The notes under the pieces were generated by a model. That model was given only the letters and a program-made list of their open reading frames with translations, was not told the origin of the DNA and did not search any database. A program made the position numbers and the translations under genes. A stretch of DNA of 64,000 bases from Stenotrophomonas aracearum (GTDB lineage: Bacteria; Pseudomonadota; Gammaproteobacteria; Xanthomonadales; Xanthomonadaceae): assembly GCF_031834615.1 (NCBI RefSeq), contig NZ_CP115543.1:1809001-1873000 (forward strand), in the 5' to 3' direction. Shown piece by piece: positions 41,327 through 50,803 of the stretch (the stretch's first letter is position 1; every line of letters starts with the position of its first letter).

Positions 41327-43579
41327 TCAGAATTCCTGCCAGTTGTTGTCGTCGGTCGGCGTAGTGCGGGGCGCACGCGCGGCGGGGGACGACCTGGTCG
41401 CAACCGGCTTTACGCTGCGCAGTGGCGCCGGCGGTGCGACGCGTGCGGCGACCGCGCTGACCGCGTTGGCCACCTGGTTGTCCAGGCGGAAGATCGAGAC
41501 GGCGTCGGCCAGCTGGGTCGCCTGTTCTTCCATGGCGCGGGCGGCGGCGGTGGCTTCTTCCACCAGCGCGGCGTTCTGCTGGGTGGTTTCGTCCATCTGC
41601 ACCACGGTCTGGTTGACCTGTTCGATGCCGGCCGACTGTTCCTGCGAGGCCGCCGAGATCTCGGCCATGATGTCGTTCACGCGCTGCACCGAGGCGACGA
41701 TCTCGCCCATGGTGGTGCCGGCCTTGTGCACCAGGGCCGAGCCGTCGGCCACGCTGGCCACCGAGTCGTCGATCAGGCCCTTGATCTCCTTGGCGGCACC
41801 GGCCGAACGCTGGGCCAGGGTGCGTACTTCGGAGGCGACCACGGCGAAGCCGCGGCCCTGTTCGCCGGCACGTGCAGCTTCCACCGCGGCATTCAGCGCC
41901 AGGATGTTGGTCTGGAAGGCGATGCTGTCGATCACCGAGATGATCTCGGCAATGCGCCTGGAGCTGGCTTCGATCGCGCTCATGGTGGTGACCACCTGGC
42001 CGACCACTTCACCGCCCTGCGAGGCGACGCTGTGCGCGCCGATGGCGAGCTGGTTGGCCTGGCGCGCGTGTTCGGCGTTCTGGCGCACGGTGGAGGTCAG
42101 TTCCTCCATCGAGGCGGCGGTCTCTTCCAGGTTGGCGGCCTGCTGTTCGGTACGGCGCGACAGGTCGCTGTTGCCGGTGGCGATCTCGCCGGCGGCCAGG
42201 TTGATGTTGCCGGCCGCCTGTTGGATCTGGCCGACGATCTGGGTCAGCTGCGCGACGGTGGCGTTGGCGTCGTCGCGCATGGTCGCGAACACGCCCTGGT
42301 AGTCGCCGTGCATGCGCGCGGTGAGGTCGCCTTCGGCAATCGCCGACAGCAGCTGCGAGAGCTTGCCCAGGTTCTCGTCGCTGACCTGCATCATCGCGTT
42401 GAGGCTGGCGATCATCTGCGCGAAGTCGTGGTCGAAGCGGGCGCTGTCGCCGCGCTGGCTGAAATCGCCGGCGGCGGCCGCAGCGCCCAGGCGCTTGATC
42501 TCGGCGTTGATGCTGGCCAGGTTGTGCTTGACCGCGTCGACGGTGGTGCTGATCGCTGCCTTGTCGCCCGGGTAGCGGGCGATGTCGGCACTCAGGTCGC
42601 CGATGGCGTAGCGCTGGACCACGGCCAGCACCTCCTGCATGGTCTGCACGTGCGCGCCGACCAGGGTGTTGGTCTCATGCACCATCAGGCCGTACTCGCC
42701 CGGGAAGGCGGCTTCGTCCATGCGGTAGGTGGTCTGGCCGGCGTCGTGCTGGCTGGCCATCTCGCGCTGGGCGCCGATTACTGCGTGCAGCTGCTGCTGC
42801 ATGCGGCCCATGCTTTCCAGCAGGCGGCCGGGTTCGTCCTGGGCCTGCACGCCGATGCGGCTGTCCAGCTTGCCGCGCGCGATGCTCTCGGCCACGCTGG
42901 TGGCCTGGCGCAGCGGCCCGGTGATGCGGTTGCCGATCAGCCAGCTCAGGGCCAGCACCAGCAGCACCACGGCGCCGCCGCTGCCGGCCATGATGCCGGT
43001 GAAGGCCAGCGCGTCGGACTGCACGTCGTCCATGTACACGCCGCTGGTGACCACCCACTGCCACGGTGCATACATGCCGGCGTACGTGGCCTTTTCGATC
43101 AGGGCATCGCCGTTGCCGGGCTTGGTGGTCGAGTAGTAAGTGAAGCCGCCGCTCTGCTTGGCCAGGTCCACCTGCTGCCGGTACAGCGGCACGCCGTCCT
43201 TGGAGACGTAGTCCTTCTGCACCTTGCCGACGCGGTCGGGCGCGAACGGGTGCATCAGCAGGGTGTAGTCGGTGGCCAGCACGTTGTAGTACGCCGCGTC
43301 GTTGTCGCCGCGCATGCTGTGCAGCGCCTGCAGGGCCGCGCTCTTGGCCGCTTCTTCGGTGAGTTCGCCGCTCTCGGTCAGACGCTTGTAGTGGTCCAGG
43401 ATGCCGTAGGTAAGTTCGACCTGGGTCTTCAGGCTCTCCTTGCGCGTGTCGGCCAGGTCCAGGTACTGGATGCGGGCGGCGATCATGGCAAGGACGATCA
43501 CGCCAAGCGCGATCAGGGCGGTGAGCAGGTTGAGCTTGCCCCGGACGGAGAGGTTGGAGAAGCGGCTGGCGAGATTCAT
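41327..43579 (-). CDS. Methyl-accepting chemotaxis protein with Cache sensor (MCP 1)
   Basis: 750 residues from ATG 43579. TM1 at about 17-36 ([15 protein letters not shown]), a periplasmic single-Cache domain (about 40-190, with [10 protein letters not shown]), TM2 at about 195-217 ([16 protein letters not shown]), HAMP domains and a long cytoplasmic signalling coiled coil whose tip reads [21 protein letters not shown]. The C-terminus is NWQEF, a CheR/CheB-binding pentapeptide. Upstream on the minus strand is a sigma-28-like promoter (43638-43664). It heads the cheR-cheD-cheB operon. The ligand is unknown; single-Cache receptors often sense small carboxylates. An upstream start at 43684 would overlap the promoter and is rejected. 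Confidence 0.94.
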   Translation of the reverse strand: MNLASRFSNLSVRGKLNLLTALIALGVIVLAMIAARIQYLDLADTRKESLKTQVELTYGILDHYKRLTESGELTEEAAKSAALQALHSMRGDNDAAYYNVLATDYTLLMHPFAPDRVGKVQKDYVSKDGVPLYRQQVDLAKQSGGFTYYSTTKPGNGDALIEKATYAGMYAPWQWVVTSGVYMDDVQSDALAFTGIMAGSGGAVVLLVLALSWLIGNRITGPLRQATSVAESIARGKLDSRIGVQAQDEPGRLLESMGRMQQQLHAVIGAQREMASQHDAGQTTYRMDEAAFPGEYGLMVHETNTLVGAHVQTMQEVLAVVQRYAIGDLSADIARYPGDKAAISTTVDAVKHNLASINAEIKRLGAAAAAGDFSQRGDSARFDHDFAQMIASLNAMMQVSDENLGKLSQLLSAIAEGDLTARMHGDYQGVFATMRDDANATVAQLTQIVGQIQQAAGNINLAAGEIATGNSDLSRRTEQQAANLEETAASMEELTSTVRQNAEHARQANQLAIGAHSVASQGGEVVGQVVTTMSAIEASSRRIAEIISVIDSIAFQTNILALNAAVEAARAGEQGRGFAVVASEVRTLAQRSAGAAKEIKGLIDDSVASVADGSALVHKAGTTMGEIVASVQRVNDIMAEISAASQEQSAGIEQVNQTVVQMDETTQQNAALVEEATAAARAMEEQATQLADAVSIFRLDNQVANAVSAVAARVAPPAPLRSVKPVATRSSPAARAPRTTPTDDNNWQEF

Positions 43580-43637
43580 GTATTCGGGTCTTCTGCTGCG
43601 GGGGCATGCCGTCGACGTACAAGTGACGGCAAATGAG

Positions 43638-43664
43638 TTATCGGCCGCGAACGCGTCGGATTGA
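43638..43664 (-). promoter_or_regulatory. Sigma-28 (FliA) promoter of MCP1-cheRDB
   Basis: Minus strand: -35 TCAATCCG, 11-nt spacer, -10 GCCGATAA (43638-43645). The -10 is the exact consensus; the -35 keeps TCAA. Confidence 0.7.
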
Positions 43665-43702
43665 GTCGTGCGAACTGAGCGCATTCAGCCTGGGATACGA
43701 AA

Positions 43703-43730
43703 AGGCCCCGGTGCATGCGCACCGGGGCCT
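43703..43730 (-). terminator. Terminator of MCP2
   Basis: AGGCCCCGGTG and CACCGGGGCCT pair perfectly around a CATGCG loop; on the minus strand a TTTTCG tail follows. It separates MCP2 from the MCP1 promoter. Confidence 0.85.
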
Positions 43731-43762
43731 GGTCTGTTGCGCGTCACGCGAAGGCGTGGCGC

Positions 43763-46129
43763 TTAGAACTCCTGCCAGTCGCCTTCGGCCAGTTCAGCGG
43801 CGACCGCACGGTTGGTCGGCTTGCGTGCCGGAGCAGCGGCAGCCACCGGACGGGCGGCCACCCGCGGTGCGGGTGCAGCCACCGGTGCCGGCGCCAGCAC
43901 GTCACGCTCGTCGAGGCGGAAGATCGAGACAGCGTCGCTGAGGTGGCCGGCCTGTTCTTCCATGGCGCGGGCGGCAGCGGTGGCTTCTTCCACCAGCGCA
44001 GCGTTCTGCTGGGTGGTTTCGTCCATCTGCACGACCGTCTGGTTGACCTGCTCGATGCCGGCCGACTGTTCCTGGGAAGCGGCGGAGATCTCGGCCATGA
44101 TGTCGGTGACGCGCTGCACCGAGGCGACGATCTCGCCCATGGTGGCGCCGGCCTTGTGGACCAGGGCCGAGCCGTCGTTGACCTTGCCGACCGAGTCGTC
44201 GATCAGGCCCTTGATTTCCTTGGCGGCACCGGCCGAACGCTGGGCCAGGGTACGTACTTCGGAGGCGACCACGGCGAAGCCGCGGCCCTGTTCGCCGGCA
44301 CGCGCCGCTTCCACCGCGGCGTTCAGGGCCAGGATGTTGGTCTGGAAGGCGATGCCGTCGATCACCGAGATGATCTCGGCGATCTTCTTGGACGAGGTCT
44401 GGATCGCGCTCATGGTGGTGACCACCTGGCCGACCACCTCGCCACCCTGCGAGGCGACCGTATGCGCGCCGATGGCGAGCTGGTTGGCCTGGCGGGCGTG
44501 TTCGGCGTTCTGGCGCACGGTGGAGGTCAGTTCCTCCATCGAGGCGGCGGTTTCTTCCAGGTTGGCGGCCTGCTGTTCGGTACGGCGCGACAGGTCGCTG
44601 TTGCCGCTGGCGATTTCGCTGGCGGCGGTGCTGATCGCCTGGCTGGACTGCTTGATCTTGGTGACGATGCCGCTGAGCTGTTCGGCGGTGGCGTTGGCAT
44701 CGTCGCGCATGGTGGCGAACACGCCGTCGAACTCGCCGTGCATGCGCACGGTCAGGTCGCCCTGCGACAGCGCCGTGAGCAGGCCGGAGATCTGTTCGAT
44801 GCTCGACGCGTTGGCGTCGAGCAGGCCGTTGATCTGCTGGGCCAGCTGCAGGAAGAAGCCGTCCTTGCCTTCGGCGCTGATGCGGCCGGACAGGTCGCCG
44901 GCAGCGGCCTGGGCGATCACGCGGGCCACTTCGGCTTCGACCAGCGCTTCGGGGGTTCGATCGCGCCATTCGACCACGTGGCCGACGCTCTCGCCTTCTT
45001 CGTTGCGGATGGTGGAGACCACCTGGGCGAACTGGGCGTCACCGAACTGCATGGCGCGACGGGCAACGCCGTGCTGCTTGAGGTTGGCCAGCAGGGTGGC
45101 GTCCATTTCGCCACGGTGCTCGAGCACGGTCAGCGGGCGACCGACCAGGCTGGTGCTGGCGTCGAAGTCCGGCAGGCTGGCGCGCAGGTCGTCCTGGTAC
45201 TGGGACAGGGTCTGTTCCAGGGCGCGGTTGGCGTAGACGATGTTGAGGTGGTTGTCGGTCAGGTACACGCCGGTGGAGCTGTAGTCCAGCGCGGTACGGA
45301 TGCGCAGGTTCTCGCGGGCCACGGCCTGTTCGGTTTCGGTGCGCTCGCGCAGGTCGCGCTGCATGCGCTGCATGGCCTGCATCAGTTCGCCGACTTCGTC
45401 CTGGCGGGTGACGTCGATATGGCCATCGAGCTTGCCGCCGGCCACGTCGTTGGAGACCGAGACCGCGCCACGGACGGCGCCGACCAGCGAACGGGCGAAC
45501 AGGTAGACCAGCACCAGGCCGAGCGCGGCGCCGCCGAGCAGGGCGATGACGGTCAGGGTGGCCGAGGTGGCGTAGGTCGATTCGGCCTCTTCGCGCGAGG
45601 CGCGGGCGAGGCGGTTGTCTTCGGCAATCAGGGTCTCAAGCGCGGTGGCGGCCTTGAGGTGCTTCATGCGGGTTTCGCCGACGAAGGTGTCGATGGCATC
45701 GTCCGGCAGGTCGAGCTCGAGCATTTCGGTGACGGCGTCGTAGGAGGCGAGCGAGTCGGTCCAGTCCTTGGCGAAGGCGTCGAACAGCTTCTTCTGCTGG
45801 GGGCTGTCGATCAGTGCCGGGTACTTCTTGATCGAGGCGTCGATCTTGCCGCGCAGGTCCTTGGCGCGGGTCTTGGCTTCGGCCTTGACGTCGTCGCTGG
45901 CGCGGATCAGGCCCTGGTAGGCCGAGTTGCGGTATTCACCGAGCATGCCACGCATTTCGCCGGCCATGCGGATGCTTTCCATCCGGTTGCCGGCCAGTTC
46001 GGTGGTCACGTTGTTGAGGGAGTGCAGGCCGCGATAGGCGACCACGCCCTGCAGCAGCATCACCAGCAGGATGACGCCAAAAGTCAGCATCAACTTCGGC
46101 ATCAGTTTGAGGTTCTTGATCCATTGCAT
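43763..46129 (-). CDS. Methyl-accepting chemotaxis protein, four-helix-bundle sensor plus PAS (MCP 2)
   Basis: 788 residues. TM1 about 11-32 ([20 protein letters not shown]), a periplasmic four-helix bundle (about 35-185), TM2 about 190-210 ([19 protein letters not shown]), HAMP, a cytoplasmic PAS-like domain (about 280-370, [20 protein letters not shown]), further HAMP-like linker ([14 protein letters not shown]) and the signalling domain with tip [19 protein letters not shown]. It ends GDWQEF, a receptor pentapeptide. The extra PAS suggests a second, cytoplasmic input such as redox or flavin. It is downstream of a small secreted-protein gene sharing a sigma-28 promoter. Confidence 0.93.
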   Translation of the reverse strand: MQWIKNLKLMPKLMLTFGVILLVMLLQGVVAYRGLHSLNNVTTELAGNRMESIRMAGEMRGMLGEYRNSAYQGLIRASDDVKAEAKTRAKDLRGKIDASIKKYPALIDSPQQKKLFDAFAKDWTDSLASYDAVTEMLELDLPDDAIDTFVGETRMKHLKAATALETLIAEDNRLARASREEAESTYATSATLTVIALLGGAALGLVLVYLFARSLVGAVRGAVSVSNDVAGGKLDGHIDVTRQDEVGELMQAMQRMQRDLRERTETEQAVARENLRIRTALDYSSTGVYLTDNHLNIVYANRALEQTLSQYQDDLRASLPDFDASTSLVGRPLTVLEHRGEMDATLLANLKQHGVARRAMQFGDAQFAQVVSTIRNEEGESVGHVVEWRDRTPEALVEAEVARVIAQAAAGDLSGRISAEGKDGFFLQLAQQINGLLDANASSIEQISGLLTALSQGDLTVRMHGEFDGVFATMRDDANATAEQLSGIVTKIKQSSQAISTAASEIASGNSDLSRRTEQQAANLEETAASMEELTSTVRQNAEHARQANQLAIGAHTVASQGGEVVGQVVTTMSAIQTSSKKIAEIISVIDGIAFQTNILALNAAVEAARAGEQGRGFAVVASEVRTLAQRSAGAAKEIKGLIDDSVGKVNDGSALVHKAGATMGEIVASVQRVTDIMAEISAASQEQSAGIEQVNQTVVQMDETTQQNAALVEEATAAARAMEEQAGHLSDAVSIFRLDERDVLAPAPVAAPAPRVAARPVAAAAPARKPTNRAVAAELAEGDWQEF

Positions 46130-46183
46130 GGTGGTGCACTCTCCTGTGGCAGACGCGCCCGGGTCTCAGGCCCGGTTGCAGCA

Positions 46184-46209
46184 GCCACGCCGGCGCGGGC
46201 CGGCGTGGC
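46184..46209. repeat. Hairpin between the secreted-protein gene and MCP2
   Basis: GCCACGCCGGC and GCCGGCGTGGC form an 11-bp stem. It lies in the 94-nt gap of a probable operon and lacks a T tract, so it may lower read-through into MCP2 rather than stop it. Confidence 0.5.
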
Positions 46210-46223
46210 GGGGCATGGGTCGA

Positions 46224-46607
46224 TTACTTGATGTTGGCGAGCTTCAGGCCGGCCGGCGAGCTGACTTCGATTTCAGCGCGCGAGGCGTCGCGGGCGATCT
46301 TGCCGATCACGCACACGGTCTTGCCTTCCAGGGTTTCCAGCGGGAAGCTGAACTTGCCGCGGTTGGCGCCGGCGATGCGGGCCGAGAAGGTGTGGCGCGG
46401 GAAGGCGCCGCCCATGTACAGGAAGGTCGGCTGGCCTTCGGAACCTTCGGCGTAGCGGGCCTTTTCGACCTTGCCGCAGACCATGCCGTCCTTGCCGACC
46501 GAGCGCGCTGCCAGCTCCGGCGGGATCATCTCGGCGGACTGGGCGAAGGCGGAGGAGGCGGAAGCGGCCAGGACGGCAGCCGAGAACACGGCAAAGAGGG
46601 ACTTCAT
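46224..46607 (-). CDS. Small secreted protein, OB-fold-like, in the chemotaxis cluster
   Basis: 127 residues with a clear signal peptide (MKSLFAVFSAAVLAASASSAFA, cleavage after AFA). The mature part has two Cys (GMVCGKVEKARY and TVCVIGKIARD) and a beta-rich layout MVCGKV ... PTFLYMGG ... HTFSARIAG ... KTVCVIGKI that looks like a bacterial OB fold of the kind found in periplasmic nucleic-acid- or ligand-binding proteins. It is not a known che or fli gene. ATG 46607 lies 46 nt after a sigma-28-like promoter, and MCP2 follows, so it should be made together with the flagellar apparatus. It could be a periplasmic ligand-binding partner of MCP2, but this is inference from position. Confidence 0.75.
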   Translation of the reverse strand: MKSLFAVFSAAVLAASASSAFAQSAEMIPPELAARSVGKDGMVCGKVEKARYAEGSEGQPTFLYMGGAFPRHTFSARIAGANRGKFSFPLETLEGKTVCVIGKIARDASRAEIEVSSPAGLKLANIK

Positions 46608-46652
46608 CGGGAAATTCTCCGGGGGACTATGAATGGTGGTACCTGATTCCAG

Positions 46653-46679
46653 CTATCGGCCTTTTGCGACAGAACTGAA
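46653..46679 (-). promoter_or_regulatory. Sigma-28-like promoter of secreted protein / MCP2
   Basis: Minus strand: TTCAGTTC, 11 nt, GCCGATAG. The -10 differs from consensus only at its last base; the -35 is partial. Confidence 0.6.
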
Positions 46680-46696
46680 GAACTTTTTTGTCCGGA

Positions 46697-47188
46697 TCAG
46701 GCGGCGGCGTCTTCGACGGCGGCCTGCTGGCCCATGTCGGCGCTGTCGAGCAGGGTTTCGATGTCGAGCAGGATCAGCATGCGGTCGTCCTGGGTGCCGA
46801 TACCGGAGATGAAACGGGTGTCGACGGCGGCGCCGAATTCGGGGGTGGGGCGGATCTGGTCGGCGTTGAGCGGGATGACGTCGGAGACGCTGTCGACGAC
46901 GATGCCGACGACGCGGTTGTCGACGTTGAGCACGATCATGACGGTGAAGGCGTCGTAGCGGGCTTCATCCAGGCGCAGCTTGAGGCGCAGGTCGATGACC
47001 GGGACGATGGTGCCGCGCAGGTTGATCACGCCCTTGATGTAGTCGGGGGCATCGGGGACGCGGGTGACCGAATCGTAGCCGCGGATTTCCTGGACCTTGA
47101 GGATGTCCACGCCGTAGTGCTCGGCGCCGAGGGTGAAGCTGAGGTACTCGCCACCGCTGCTGGCGGCGTTGGGGTTGCTGTCGTTCAT
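46697..47188 (-). CDS. cheW: Chemotaxis coupling protein CheW
   Basis: 163 residues from ATG 47188. Classic CheW fold of two SH3-like barrels: EYLSFTLGAEHYGVDILKVQEI, VTRVPDAPDYIKGVINLRGTIVPVIDLR and VVDSVSDVIPLNADQIRPTPEFG. It links receptors to CheA in signalling arrays. It has its own strong sigma-28 promoter (47242-47268), with a REP element further upstream. The in-frame upstream start at 47236 adds an atypical Arg/Pro-rich leader next to the -10 and is rejected. Confidence 0.95.
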   Translation of the reverse strand: MNDSNPNAASSGGEYLSFTLGAEHYGVDILKVQEIRGYDSVTRVPDAPDYIKGVINLRGTIVPVIDLRLKLRLDEARYDAFTVMIVLNVDNRVVGIVVDSVSDVIPLNADQIRPTPEFGAAVDTRFISGIGTQDDRMLILLDIETLLDSADMGQQAAVEDAAA

Positions 47189-47241
47189 GGAAGGAATCCT
47201 GGGTCGGGCGTGGCGGTCGGAAAACCGGGGCGTCACGCTTG

Positions 47242-47268
47242 GTATCGGCCTGGGATGTCGCGACTTTA
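47242..47268 (-). promoter_or_regulatory. Sigma-28 promoter of cheW
   Basis: Minus strand: -35 TAAAGTCG, 11 nt, -10 GCCGATAC, 54 nt before the cheW start. One of the best matches in the window. Confidence 0.82.
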
Positions 47269-47284
47269 GAGGGCGTCGCGAAGA

Positions 47285-47309
47285 GCGTCCGGCCAGCGGC
47301 CGGACCTAC
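47285..47309 (-). repeat. REP palindrome upstream of the cheW promoter
   Basis: On the minus strand GTAGGTCCGGCCGCTGGCCG heads a perfect palindrome. It lies between the PilZ stop (47319) and the cheW promoter and may serve as the PilZ transcript end. Confidence 0.75.
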
Positions 47310-47318
47310 GCATTGGGG

Positions 47319-48095
47319 TCATTCCCCGTTCTTGCGGGCGCTGCGCTGGCGGTCGATGCGGAAGATGTAGCGCTGGATGGCGCTGTCGCCGCCGCGGGGC
47401 AGGCCGTCGAAACGCATGCCGATGCGCTTCATTTCCACGCCATTGGGGAGCTTGAGGGAGAGCTGGTTGCAGACGATCAGGGAGACCTGCAGGGGGCCGG
47501 TCTCGGGCATGTCCAGGCGGGCGTCGTAGCGCTTCTGGATGGAGAAGGCGTTGCAGTTGACCGGGACGGTCACGGCCAGGCCGCCGCCGCTGATGTCCAC
47601 CACGCGCAGGTGCAGGGCTTCGCTGCGGTCTTCGTTGATCGGGAACAGCAGGTGCGGGGAGTCGGTGACCGGGGTTTCCAGGCGGTACAGTTCGCGGCGC
47701 TGGAGGTGCACCAGTTCGGTCGGGAAGGGCACGCGGAAAGCGACGTGGCCGTAGCCGCCGGTGCGCTCCAGGTGGTCCAGGCGGAAGCGGACCATGACCC
47801 GGTCCAGCTGGGCGAAACAGAGCAGGTGGCCGGCCTCTTCGGCGGCGCGGTTGGCCGGTTCGGAGGGGCTGCCGTCGAGCAGGAGGGTGTCGTCGTCTTC
47901 GTCCAGCTCGAGGATGGCAGTGGGGAACGACTGGTCGCGCCCACCCAGGTGCGCGGTGAGCAGCGAACGCTGGTCGATCAGCGCCTGCAGCAGCTGGCGG
48001 ATCTGCCGGGGATTGCGGACCAGGTAGCGATCATCCGCGCCGTCGTCGTGGACGGCGTGGGCGTCGTTGTGTGCGTCAAGGCTGCCTTCGGACAT
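47319..48095 (-). CDS. ycgR: YcgR-like flagellar brake protein with PilZ domain
   Basis: 258 residues from ATG 48095. The N-terminal YcgR domain (about 20-130: [43 protein letters not shown]) leads to a PilZ domain with both cyclic di-GMP-binding motifs, RRELYR (RxxxR) and DISGGG (D/NxSxxG). YcgR proteins bind cyclic di-GMP and slow or bias the flagellar motor. This ties the RpfG/GGDEF-EAL cyclic di-GMP pool to motility within the same window. A sigma-28-like element lies just upstream, as for E. coli ycgR. The upstream in-frame start at 48209 would run through that promoter and is rejected. Confidence 0.9.
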   Translation of the reverse strand: MSEGSLDAHNDAHAVHDDGADDRYLVRNPRQIRQLLQALIDQRSLLTAHLGGRDQSFPTAILELDEDDDTLLLDGSPSEPANRAAEEAGHLLCFAQLDRVMVRFRLDHLERTGGYGHVAFRVPFPTELVHLQRRELYRLETPVTDSPHLLFPINEDRSEALHLRVVDISGGGLAVTVPVNCNAFSIQKRYDARLDMPETGPLQVSLIVCNQLSLKLPNGVEMKRIGMRFDGLPRGGDSAIQRYIFRIDRQRSARKNGE

Positions 48096-48151
48096 GGACT
48101 CTGCTGCGTTGGGCGGGTACAGATTTCTTGCGAAATCAGGTCTCTGTCCGT

Positions 48152-48178
48152 TTATCGGCAGCAGATCACAATAATGTA
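48152..48178 (-). promoter_or_regulatory. Sigma-28-like promoter of ycgR
   Basis: Minus strand: TACATTAT, 11 nt, GCCGATAA. The -10 is exact; the -35 is weak, so confidence rests on the -10 and position. Confidence 0.55.
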
Positions 48179-48201
48179 GAGGCAATGTGTGCATCGGTAA
48201 A

Positions 48202-48230
48202 CACGACACCCCGCCGGAGCGGGGTGTCGT
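48202..48230 (-). terminator. Terminator of MCP3
   Basis: ACGACACCCCGC and GCGGGGTGTCGT pair perfectly around CGGA, 25 nt past the MCP3 stop; the minus strand continues GTTTA. Confidence 0.75.
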
Positions 48231-48254
48231 GGGGCCTGTCGCCAGGGCAGTGGC

Positions 48255-50492
48255 TTAGAACTCCTGCCAGTCGCCTTCGCTGGCCAGCGCCGGTTCGCGC
48301 ACGGCGGCGCGGCGGGCGGGAGCCGCCGGGGTACGCGGTGGGGTCGTGGCCCGCTGGCGGGTGGCCGGTGCGGCTGCGACCACGGTCGGTACGGCCTGGC
48401 CTTCCAGCTTGAACAGGGCGACCGCATCGGTGAGGTGGCCAGCCTGTTCTTCCATGGAGCGTGCGGCGGCGGTGGCTTCTTCCACCAGCGCGGCATTCTG
48501 CTGGGTGGTTTCGTCCATCTGCATGACGGTTTGGTTGACCTGCTCGATGCCGGCCGACTGTTCCTGCGAGGCGGCGGAGATCTCGGCCATGATGTCGGTC
48601 ACGCGCTGTACCGAGGCCACGATCTCGTCCATGGTGGCGCCGGCCTGGTTGACCAGGGCGGAGCCTTCGGCGACCTTGCCGACCGATTCGTCGATCAGGC
48701 CCTTGATCTCCTTGGCGGCACTGGCCGAGCGCTGGGCCAGGGTGCGCACTTCGGAGGCGACCACGGCGAAGCCGCGGCCCTGCTCGCCGGCGCGGGCGGC
48801 TTCGACTGCAGCGTTCAAGGCCAGGATGTTGGTCTGGAAGGCGATGCCGTCGATGACGGTGATGATGTCGGCGATGCGGCGCGAGGACGCGTCGATTTCG
48901 TGCATGGTGCTGACCACCTTGCCGACCACGTCACCGCCCTGCGAGGCCACCGAGTGTGCGCCGATGGCGAGCTGGTTGGCCTGGCGGGCGTGTTCGGCGT
49001 TCTGGCGCACGGTGGAGGTGAGTTCCTCCATCGAGGCGGCGGTTTCTTCCAGGTTGGCCGCCTGCTGTTCGGTACGGCGCGACAGGTCGTTGTTGCCCGA
49101 GGCGATCTCACCGGCGGCGGTGCTGATGCTGCCGGAGGCGTGCTGGATGCGGCTGACGATCTGGGTCAGCTGCGCGACGGTGGTGTTGGCGTCGTCGCGC
49201 ATGCTGGCGAACACGCCGTGGAACTGGCCGTGCATGCGCGCGGTGAGGTCGCCGTTGGCAATGGCCTGGAGCAGGTGCGACAGCTGCGAGAGGTTGCCGT
49301 CGGCCACTTCCATCATGGTGTTGAGGTGCTCGATCATGACCTTGAAGTCGTGGTCGAAGCGCTGCGCGTCGCCGCGCTTGCTGAAGTCGCCGGCCGCGGC
49401 GGCCTGGGCCAGGGCCTGGATCTGGGTGTTGATGGCCAGCAGGCTGGCCTTGGCCGCGTCCATCGATTCGTGCAGGATCGCGCGGGTGCCGGGCAGGCGG
49501 CGTGCATCCCTGGACAGGTCGCCGGCCGCGTACTGGTTGAGCACGTCGATGGCGTCTCGGATCGAATCGAGGTGTTCGAAGATCACCGTGTTCACGCCGA
49601 CGGCGAGCTGGCCGTACACGCCCGGGAAATCTTCCGGAATGCGGTGGCTGATGTCCGGGCCGGCGTGCATTTCTACCATCTGCTGGGTTTCGCTGGAGTA
49701 GCGGCGCAGCATCAGGGTCATGTCGCGGGTGGCCGCGAGCATGCGACCGGCTTCATCGGCGGTGGTGCTGGAGGTGATGTTGACCGACAGGTCGCCACGC
49801 GCCACCGACTGGATGGCGTGCATGGCCTGGCGGATCGGACCGGTGATGGCGCGCGCGATCACCACGCCCATCGCGATGGCCAGCAGGGCCAGCAGCGAGA
49901 CGGTGGTGATGATGGCGATCACGCTGTTGCGATGGGTGGTGTTGGCCTCGTCGATCTTTTCCAGCATCAGGCCGCTGCTGAACGCGCCGAGGGTCTTGAG
50001 GTCCTCGAACATGGTGCGGCGGGCGGGGCGTGATTTGTCATCGGAGATCTGCCGGGCCAGCACGGCGTCGCCGGCGGCACCGGCGGCGCGCATTTCGGCG
50101 TTGGCCGCGAAGTAGACCTCCAGGTCGGCGGCGACCTTGCGATACAGCGCCTTTTCCTGGTCGCCGGCCGGCAGCGCGGCGTAGGCGTTGAGTTCGTCAC
50201 GCACGGTCTTGGCGGTGGCGTCCATGCGCGTGTTGTAGTCGGCGACCTTGTCGGGCTGGTCGAGCATGCTCAGCTGCGCCAGTTCGAAGGTGCGGAACTC
50301 GCCGAGCTGCGCGCGCACTTCGCCGAGGTGCTGCACCGAGGGGATGTCGTTGCTGGACATCTCGGCCAGCTCGGCATTCGCGCCGTTCAGGCGCAGCAGC
50401 GCAAACACGCCCAGCCCGATCGTCATCAAGGTGGTAAGGGCAAACCCGACCGCGAGCTTGCGGCTGATGGGCAGATTCTGGAACCACTTCAT
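48255..50492 (-). CDS. Methyl-accepting chemotaxis protein, four-helix-bundle sensor (MCP 3)
   Basis: 745 residues. TM1 about 11-31 ([21 protein letters not shown]), a periplasmic four-helix bundle (35-185), TM2 about 190-212 ([22 protein letters not shown]), HAMP ([22 protein letters not shown]), a second HAMP-like segment and the signalling domain. It ends GDWQEF. Its cytoplasmic half is close to that of MCP1, including a stretch reading [20 protein letters not shown] that MCP2 lacks. It is monocistronic, with a good sigma-28 promoter and its own terminator. Ligand unknown. Confidence 0.94.
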   Translation of the reverse strand: MKWFQNLPISRKLAVGFALTTLMTIGLGVFALLRLNGANAELAEMSSNDIPSVQHLGEVRAQLGEFRTFELAQLSMLDQPDKVADYNTRMDATAKTVRDELNAYAALPAGDQEKALYRKVAADLEVYFAANAEMRAAGAAGDAVLARQISDDKSRPARRTMFEDLKTLGAFSSGLMLEKIDEANTTHRNSVIAIITTVSLLALLAIAMGVVIARAITGPIRQAMHAIQSVARGDLSVNITSSTTADEAGRMLAATRDMTLMLRRYSSETQQMVEMHAGPDISHRIPEDFPGVYGQLAVGVNTVIFEHLDSIRDAIDVLNQYAAGDLSRDARRLPGTRAILHESMDAAKASLLAINTQIQALAQAAAAGDFSKRGDAQRFDHDFKVMIEHLNTMMEVADGNLSQLSHLLQAIANGDLTARMHGQFHGVFASMRDDANTTVAQLTQIVSRIQHASGSISTAAGEIASGNNDLSRRTEQQAANLEETAASMEELTSTVRQNAEHARQANQLAIGAHSVASQGGDVVGKVVSTMHEIDASSRRIADIITVIDGIAFQTNILALNAAVEAARAGEQGRGFAVVASEVRTLAQRSASAAKEIKGLIDESVGKVAEGSALVNQAGATMDEIVASVQRVTDIMAEISAASQEQSAGIEQVNQTVMQMDETTQQNAALVEEATAAARSMEEQAGHLTDAVALFKLEGQAVPTVVAAAPATRQRATTPPRTPAAPARRAAVREPALASEGDWQEF

Positions 50493-50571
50493 GCTGGGGA
50501 CTCCGGGCAGGGCAGGGGCGCACGGCGGTTGAACCGCGGGGCGGGCAATGAAACTGTCATCGCTACTGCGG

Positions 50572-50598
50572 ATAACGGCGTGCCCCAGCCCGAACTTG
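50572..50598 (-). promoter_or_regulatory. Sigma-28 promoter of MCP3
   Basis: Minus strand: CAAGTTCG preceded by T (TCAAGTT), 11 nt, GCCGTTAT, 80 nt before the MCP3 ATG. Confidence 0.78.
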
Positions 50599-50750
50599 AG
50601 CGTTCGAATTCACATTTTTTCTGAAGCGTGAATGGTTGCGAAAGCAAGCAACCGCAAGGCTTTCGCCATGCGGATGCGGATGGATCGGGGGCGGAGGTGA
50701 TCGTTGGCGAAAACGGGCGTCACGGTTCTGGTGGCGGCGCGGGAAAAGCG

Positions 50751-50778
50751 GAACGCCCCCGCTTTCGCGAGGGCGTTT
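50751..50778 (-). terminator. Probable terminator of the STAS-cheY-cheA operon
   Basis: AACGCCC and GGGCGTT pair with an inner CGC-TTTC-GCG loop, 26 nt past the cheA stop; a CTTTT stretch follows shortly on the minus strand. Confidence 0.6.
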
Positions 50779-50803
50779 CAGACAACCGGCAATTGAGCGC
50801 GGG

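Larger units (their letters stand above)
50493..50803. other. Intergenic region MCP3 / cheA
   Basis: 311 bp containing the MCP3 sigma-28 promoter (50572-50598) and a hairpin after cheA (50751-50778). Between them (50600-50750) I see no gene or motif; the short plus-strand open frames crossing it are not credible. Confidence 0.6.
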
